Shown here: piece after piece, positions 60,388 through 64,000 of the stretch
Position numbering within the stretch: position 1 is the first letter of the stretch
Layout: each line of letters opens with the position of its first letter
Program-made: the position numbers and the translations under genes
Notes under the pieces: model-generated
Database searches by the model: none
The model's input: only the letters and a program-made list of their open reading frames with translations
What the model was told of the DNA's origin: nothing
Assembly: GCF_001659605.2 (NCBI RefSeq)
Contig: NC_035162.2
Span: 30,260,153 to 30,324,152, forward strand
DNA: 64,000 bases
DNA from: Manihot esculenta
Lineage: Eukaryota; Streptophyta; Magnoliopsida; Malpighiales; Euphorbiaceae
Direction: 5' to 3'

Positions 60388-61739
60388 TGATGGGTGACGA
60401 ATCCATCAATTTAAAATTTATTTCCCTTTTCTTGATTGATAAGAACTTGTAGATAGGGTAAGTGAGTATCGATCCTAAAAAGACCTTAACCCTATTTAAT
60501 TTAAATGACCAATTTGAAATAGAAGAGTAGTTTAATACGAAAAGTGAGAAGAAGAGAATTTTTTGATAAAAGTGATTTTGGCTTGGGCAAGCCAAAAAAA
60601 TAAAGTTAAAAGAAAAATAATAAATAATGGAATTGAAATTGAAGAAACAAATAATTAAAAAACTTTCAGCTGAAGGTAATCAAATTGAGGTATTTTGCAG
60701 TTGATCATTGGTTAGAAAAAAAAATATTTCATATTATTATATATTGTTTGGTTATAGTGGTCAGACACGCGAATCCCACCAGTTCTTTCTTATGAATAAA
60801 TTAATCCGCTTCGCGCTTAAATTAATTCCTAGTTAACTAACAACCCCAACACGCGTGTAGATTTAATTAGTCAACTGCATTAAGAGAGAAGAACCCAAAC
60901 TCGATCAATAAAAACACGCATTTTATTTAAATCAAATCTACTAATTTCTTAATATAAATTAATATATTAATTGCTACTTGTTATTAACCCAATTAAACAA
61001 TTACGGATTTAATTAGATTAATTAGCAATATGTTGTCTTATCAAGAGATTCAATGGGCCCTTAAATTCTCAAGAAAACAACAATGGAGGTGGTGTTCCTC
61101 GAATTCAGAAATTAATAGAAAATAGAAATAGGATGAATAGAATTAAAGTGTATAACCTCACAACTTGAACAAACTTCAATTTAATTTAACCTTCAACTGA
61201 AAAATAATTGTTTAGCCACTCATGGCCATAATAAAATTATAACAACTAAGCAAAAGAAGAATAAAAAAATGGAGAAGAGAGTGGGAGGCAGCAAGAGAGG
61301 AAATGAGAGTGAGAGGTAGAATATGCTTCCCTAGGTTTAATGCTAGGGGTCTTTATATAGGCACAAAAAGATAAAACTTAATAATTTAAAATAAAATCTA
61401 CTCCTTCTATCTTATCTCTATCCTAGTCTTATCTCTATCCTAATCTTATTGAGTTTGATTCAACTTGACCCATTTGAAGCTGATCTTATCCTTGATTAGG
61501 TGGCAAAATCTATCTTATCTCCCCATCTCCTTGTGCTACAGGTTTGGTCAAAGTTGTAGCCTCCCAGTATAAAAAATCCTTTAATTCAGCCTTTTTTCTT
61601 CCTTTTCTCAACTTCTGCTCAATAACCCGTCCAAAATCAAATTCAAATTAAAATTAAATACTTATATCAAAATTATAGTAAAATCATAGAATTAAATGGG
61701 GAAAAAATTGTGAGTTTTACAACTCATCATAACACTCCA
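60388..61739 (-). mobile_element. Solo LTR of a gypsy-type element, target duplication TAACA
   Basis: 1352 bp, from TGATGGGTGACG to GCAACTCATCA-type end (ACAACTCATCA). Flanked by TAACA at 60383-60387 and 61740-61744. On the minus strand its tail has GGATCGATACTCACTTACCC, resembling Athila/Tat LTR ends. No internal region is present. Confidence 0.85.
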
Positions 61740-61985
61740 CAAATCTTGTTGTCAGCACTGTTTTGCGCTAATAGGCCATGTGCGCGCCTGGTAGTTAATA
61801 CGTGCTGTAGAGATTATGCCACAATCTCATAGAAGTGGCCCCACTCCACAATTATATAGGTGATATCATCAAGTATATACTGCAATTTATACACCACCCA
61901 TAAGGGATATGAATATCATTAAGAGCTTTCATCTCATCCTCTCATTAATGTAGTCTAGCACTTCTCACACCATAGGAAGGGATAA

Positions 61986-63346
61986 TGATAAATCGACGGG
62001 TATCGAATTCGTCAATTTAAAATTTACTTCCCTTTTCTTGATTGATAAGAACTTGTAGACAGGGTAAGTGAGTATCGATCCCACAGAGACCTTAATTCTG
62101 TTTAATTTAGATGACCAATTTGAAATAGAAGAGTAGTTTAATACAAAAAGTGAGAAGAATAGAATTTTTTAATGAAAGTAGTATTGTCTTGGGCAAGCCA
62201 ATAAAAATAAACTTAAAGGAAAAAAATAAATAATGTAATTGAAAATTGAGAAACAAATAATTAATTAAAACTTTCAGCTGAAGGTAATCAAATTGAGGTG
62301 TTTTGCAGTTGATCATTTATTAAAAAAAATAATTCATTTTATTATTTATTATTTGGTTATAGTAATCAAATACGCGAATCCCACCAATTTTTCCTTATGA
62401 ATAAATTAATCCGCTTCGCGCTTAAATTAATTCCTAGTTAACTAACAACCCCAACACGCGTGTAGATTTAATTAGTCAACTGCATTAAGAGAGAAGAACC
62501 CAAACTTGATCAATAAATATATGTATTTTATTTAAATCAAATCTGTCAATTTCTTAACATAAATTAATATGTTAATCGCTACTTATTATTAACCCAATTA
62601 AATAATTACGGATTTAATTAAATTAATTCGCTATAAGTTGTTTTTCCAAGAGATTCAATAGGCCTCTTGAATTTTGAAGAAAACAACAATGGAGGTGTTG
62701 TTCCTCGAAACCAGAAATTGACAAAAAATAGAAATAAGATGAAAAGAATTGTAGTGCATAACCTCACAACTTGAATAAACCTCAAATTAATTTAACATTC
62801 AACTGAAAATAAATGGTTTAGCCACTCATGGCCATAATAAAATTATAAAAATTAAGCAAAAGGAGAAGAAGAAGAAGAAAAGAAGATGGAGAAAAAGGTC
62901 GGGGCAGCAAGAGAGGAAATGAGAGTAAGAGGTAGAATATGATCCCCTAGGTTTAATAGTAGGAGTCTTTATATAGGCACAAAAAGATAAAACTTAATGA
63001 TTTAAAATAAAATATATCATTCCTATCTTATCTCTATCCTAATCTCATCTTTATCCTCATCTGATTGAGTTTGATTTAACTTGACCCATTTGAAACTGAT
63101 CTTATCCTTGCTTAGGTGGCAAAATCTATCTTATCTCCCCATTGCCTTGGGCTATAGGTTTGGTCAAGGTTGTAGCCTCTCAATATAAAAAATCATTTAA
63201 TTTAGTCTTTTTTTCTTTCTTTTCTCAACTTCTACTCACAACCCTTCCCAAAATTAAATTCAAATTAAAATTGAATATTTATATCAAAATTACAGTAAAA
63301 TCAAGGAATTAAATGAGTAAAAAATTGTGAGTTTTGCAACTCATCA
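61986..63346 (-). mobile_element. Second LTR of the same gypsy family, probably solo
   Basis: 1361 bp, related to 60388-61739 over its whole length but clearly diverged. Begins TGATAAATCGACGG and ends CAACTCATCA. Flanks (GATAA left, TAAAT right) do not form a clear duplication. The two LTRs are only 246 bp apart, but the separate duplication around the first argues against one element with two LTRs. Confidence 0.7.
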
Positions 63347-63448
63347 TAAATAGTGCTAGCAGAAATAACAAGTGACTAGTTATTATCCATATGAACCTTT
63401 TTCATGGGATCTCCAATCACAAAGGTTGGGTTTCCATCACTGTTAATT

Positions 63449-64000
63449 TCAAATTGGCTCAAGTCTCATTCCCCTCGATGTTTCATCTATTATTTTTCTC
63501 CCTAAAGGTTTAGTCAAAGGATTGGCCAAATTCACTTCTGACTTCACATAATCAATAGAAATAGTTTCATCTTTGAGAAGCTGCTTAATAACATTATGTC
63601 TCAGAAGAATATGTCTATTCTTACCGTTGAAAGTTTTATTCTTTGCAATGGCTATTGTCGCTTGGCAATCACAACACATTGATACAGATGGTGTTGGTTT
63701 TATTCGTAACGGAATATTTGCTAAGAAGTTTCTTAGCCACGCATCTTCAGTTCCAGCTAATTCCAGAATAATAAACTCTGACTCCATAATGGATTTAGTA
63801 ATGATATTTTGTTTAGTTGATTTCCATGTGATTGCACTACCTCCTACAGTGAATACATAACAACTAGTGGATTTTATCTCATATGAATCTGAAATCCAGT
63901 TAGCATCACTGTATCCTTCTAATACAGCGGAAAATCCACTATATAAGATATCATAGTTCATGGTACCTCTCAAATATTTCATTAGTCTAACTAATGCAGT
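63449..64000 (-). CDS. Copia polyprotein C-terminus (RNase H), partial
   Basis: The minus strand is open to the window edge (reading ALVRLMKYLRGTMNYDILYS). It has the copia RNase H pattern: GYSDANWISD, a KSTSCYVFTVGGSAITWKS segment, MESEFI, CDCQATIAIAKN, HILLRHNVI, and ends NPLTKPLGRKII...MRLEPI. Normal copia Ser-Thr-Glu is replaced by IMESEF. Length at this end matches copia polyproteins. Upstream domains lie outside. Confidence 0.88.
   Translation of the reverse strand, partial: TALVRLMKYLRGTMNYDILYSGFSAVLEGYSDANWISDSYEIKSTSCYVFTVGGSAITWKSTKQNIITKSIMESEFIILELAGTEDAWLRNFLANIPLRIKPTPSVSMCCDCQATIAIAKNKTFNGKNRHILLRHNVIKQLLKDETISIDYVKSEVNLANPLTKPLGRKIIDETSRGMRLEPI

Larger units (their letters stand above)
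59599..64000 (-). mobile_element. Ty1/copia element, minus strand, 3' part (continues past window)
   Basis: Left boundary: LTR 59599-60187, then a polypurine-like tract on the minus strand (ATATGGGGGATTAT, 60188-60200), then non-coding DNA with two inserted gypsy LTRs, then RNase H coding sequence running off the window. Left flank is CAAAA; the right target duplication is not visible. Intervals 60201-60387 and 61740-61985 appear to be copia 3' non-coding sequence. Confidence 0.8.

Noticed and set aside
60388..63346. One short gypsy element with two LTRs and a 246-bp interior
   Set aside because: The first LTR has its own TAACA duplication on both sides, and the interval continues the copia backbone, so two independent insertions fit better.

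Overview
The window looks like nuclear DNA of a dicot plant. It has a GT-AG intron-containing pectinesterase gene, plant-type Ty3/gypsy and Ty1/copia retrotransposons, tRNA-iMet primer binding sites (TGGTATCAGAGC), and an AT-rich background with GC-richer LTRs. A woody Euphorbiaceae relative is possible, but the sequence alone does not prove this. No rRNA, tRNA, CRISPR or bacterial-type feature was seen.

Gene content is small. Two nearly identical, apparently intact four-exon pectinesterase genes (95-1495 and 21660-23153, 366 aa each, three residue differences) lie on the + strand. Three decayed relatives lie at 14991-15475, 20633-21271 and 59511-59598; the last is only the leader up to the start codon. 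Two kinds of duplicated block make up the backbone. Block A is the gene plus about 2.2-3.2 kb downstream (1-4690 and about 21570-25455). Block B is a pol-less Tat-like retroelement remnant, an AT-rich spacer and a PME pseudogene (9700-15475; 18615-21271; 25456-26912 continued at 57050-59598). The window is therefore a pectinesterase cluster expanded by segmental duplication and then bombarded by retrotransposons.

The centre (26913-57049) is one nested stack of Tekay-like chromoviruses (Ty3/gypsy with a C-terminal chromodomain). The outer element, on +, is flanked by the 5-bp duplication TTTGT. Its 5' LTR is split by an exactly 10.0-kb element on the - strand (27540-37539, duplication TTATG). 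Its protease-RT linker is split by a third element on + (41689-51245). That third element is followed by 13 bp and a perfect 228-bp inverted repeat (51259-51757), and only after this does the matching duplication ATAGA appear. I consider this hybrid insertion the most interesting structure in the window. All these elements have nonsense or frameshift lesions in gag-pol, but most catalytic residues remain.

Other mobile DNA: a 1728-bp solo LTR (6988-8715, duplication GTTAT, empty site seen in a paralogue); an 838-bp Mutator-like MITE (3724-4561) whose 9-bp duplication is proved by the empty site in the other copy of block A; a truncated chromovirus and an Athila-like fragment (15905-18600); and at the right end a minus-strand copia element starting at 59599 and running out of the window, itself carrying two gypsy-type LTRs (60388-61739, 61986-63346).
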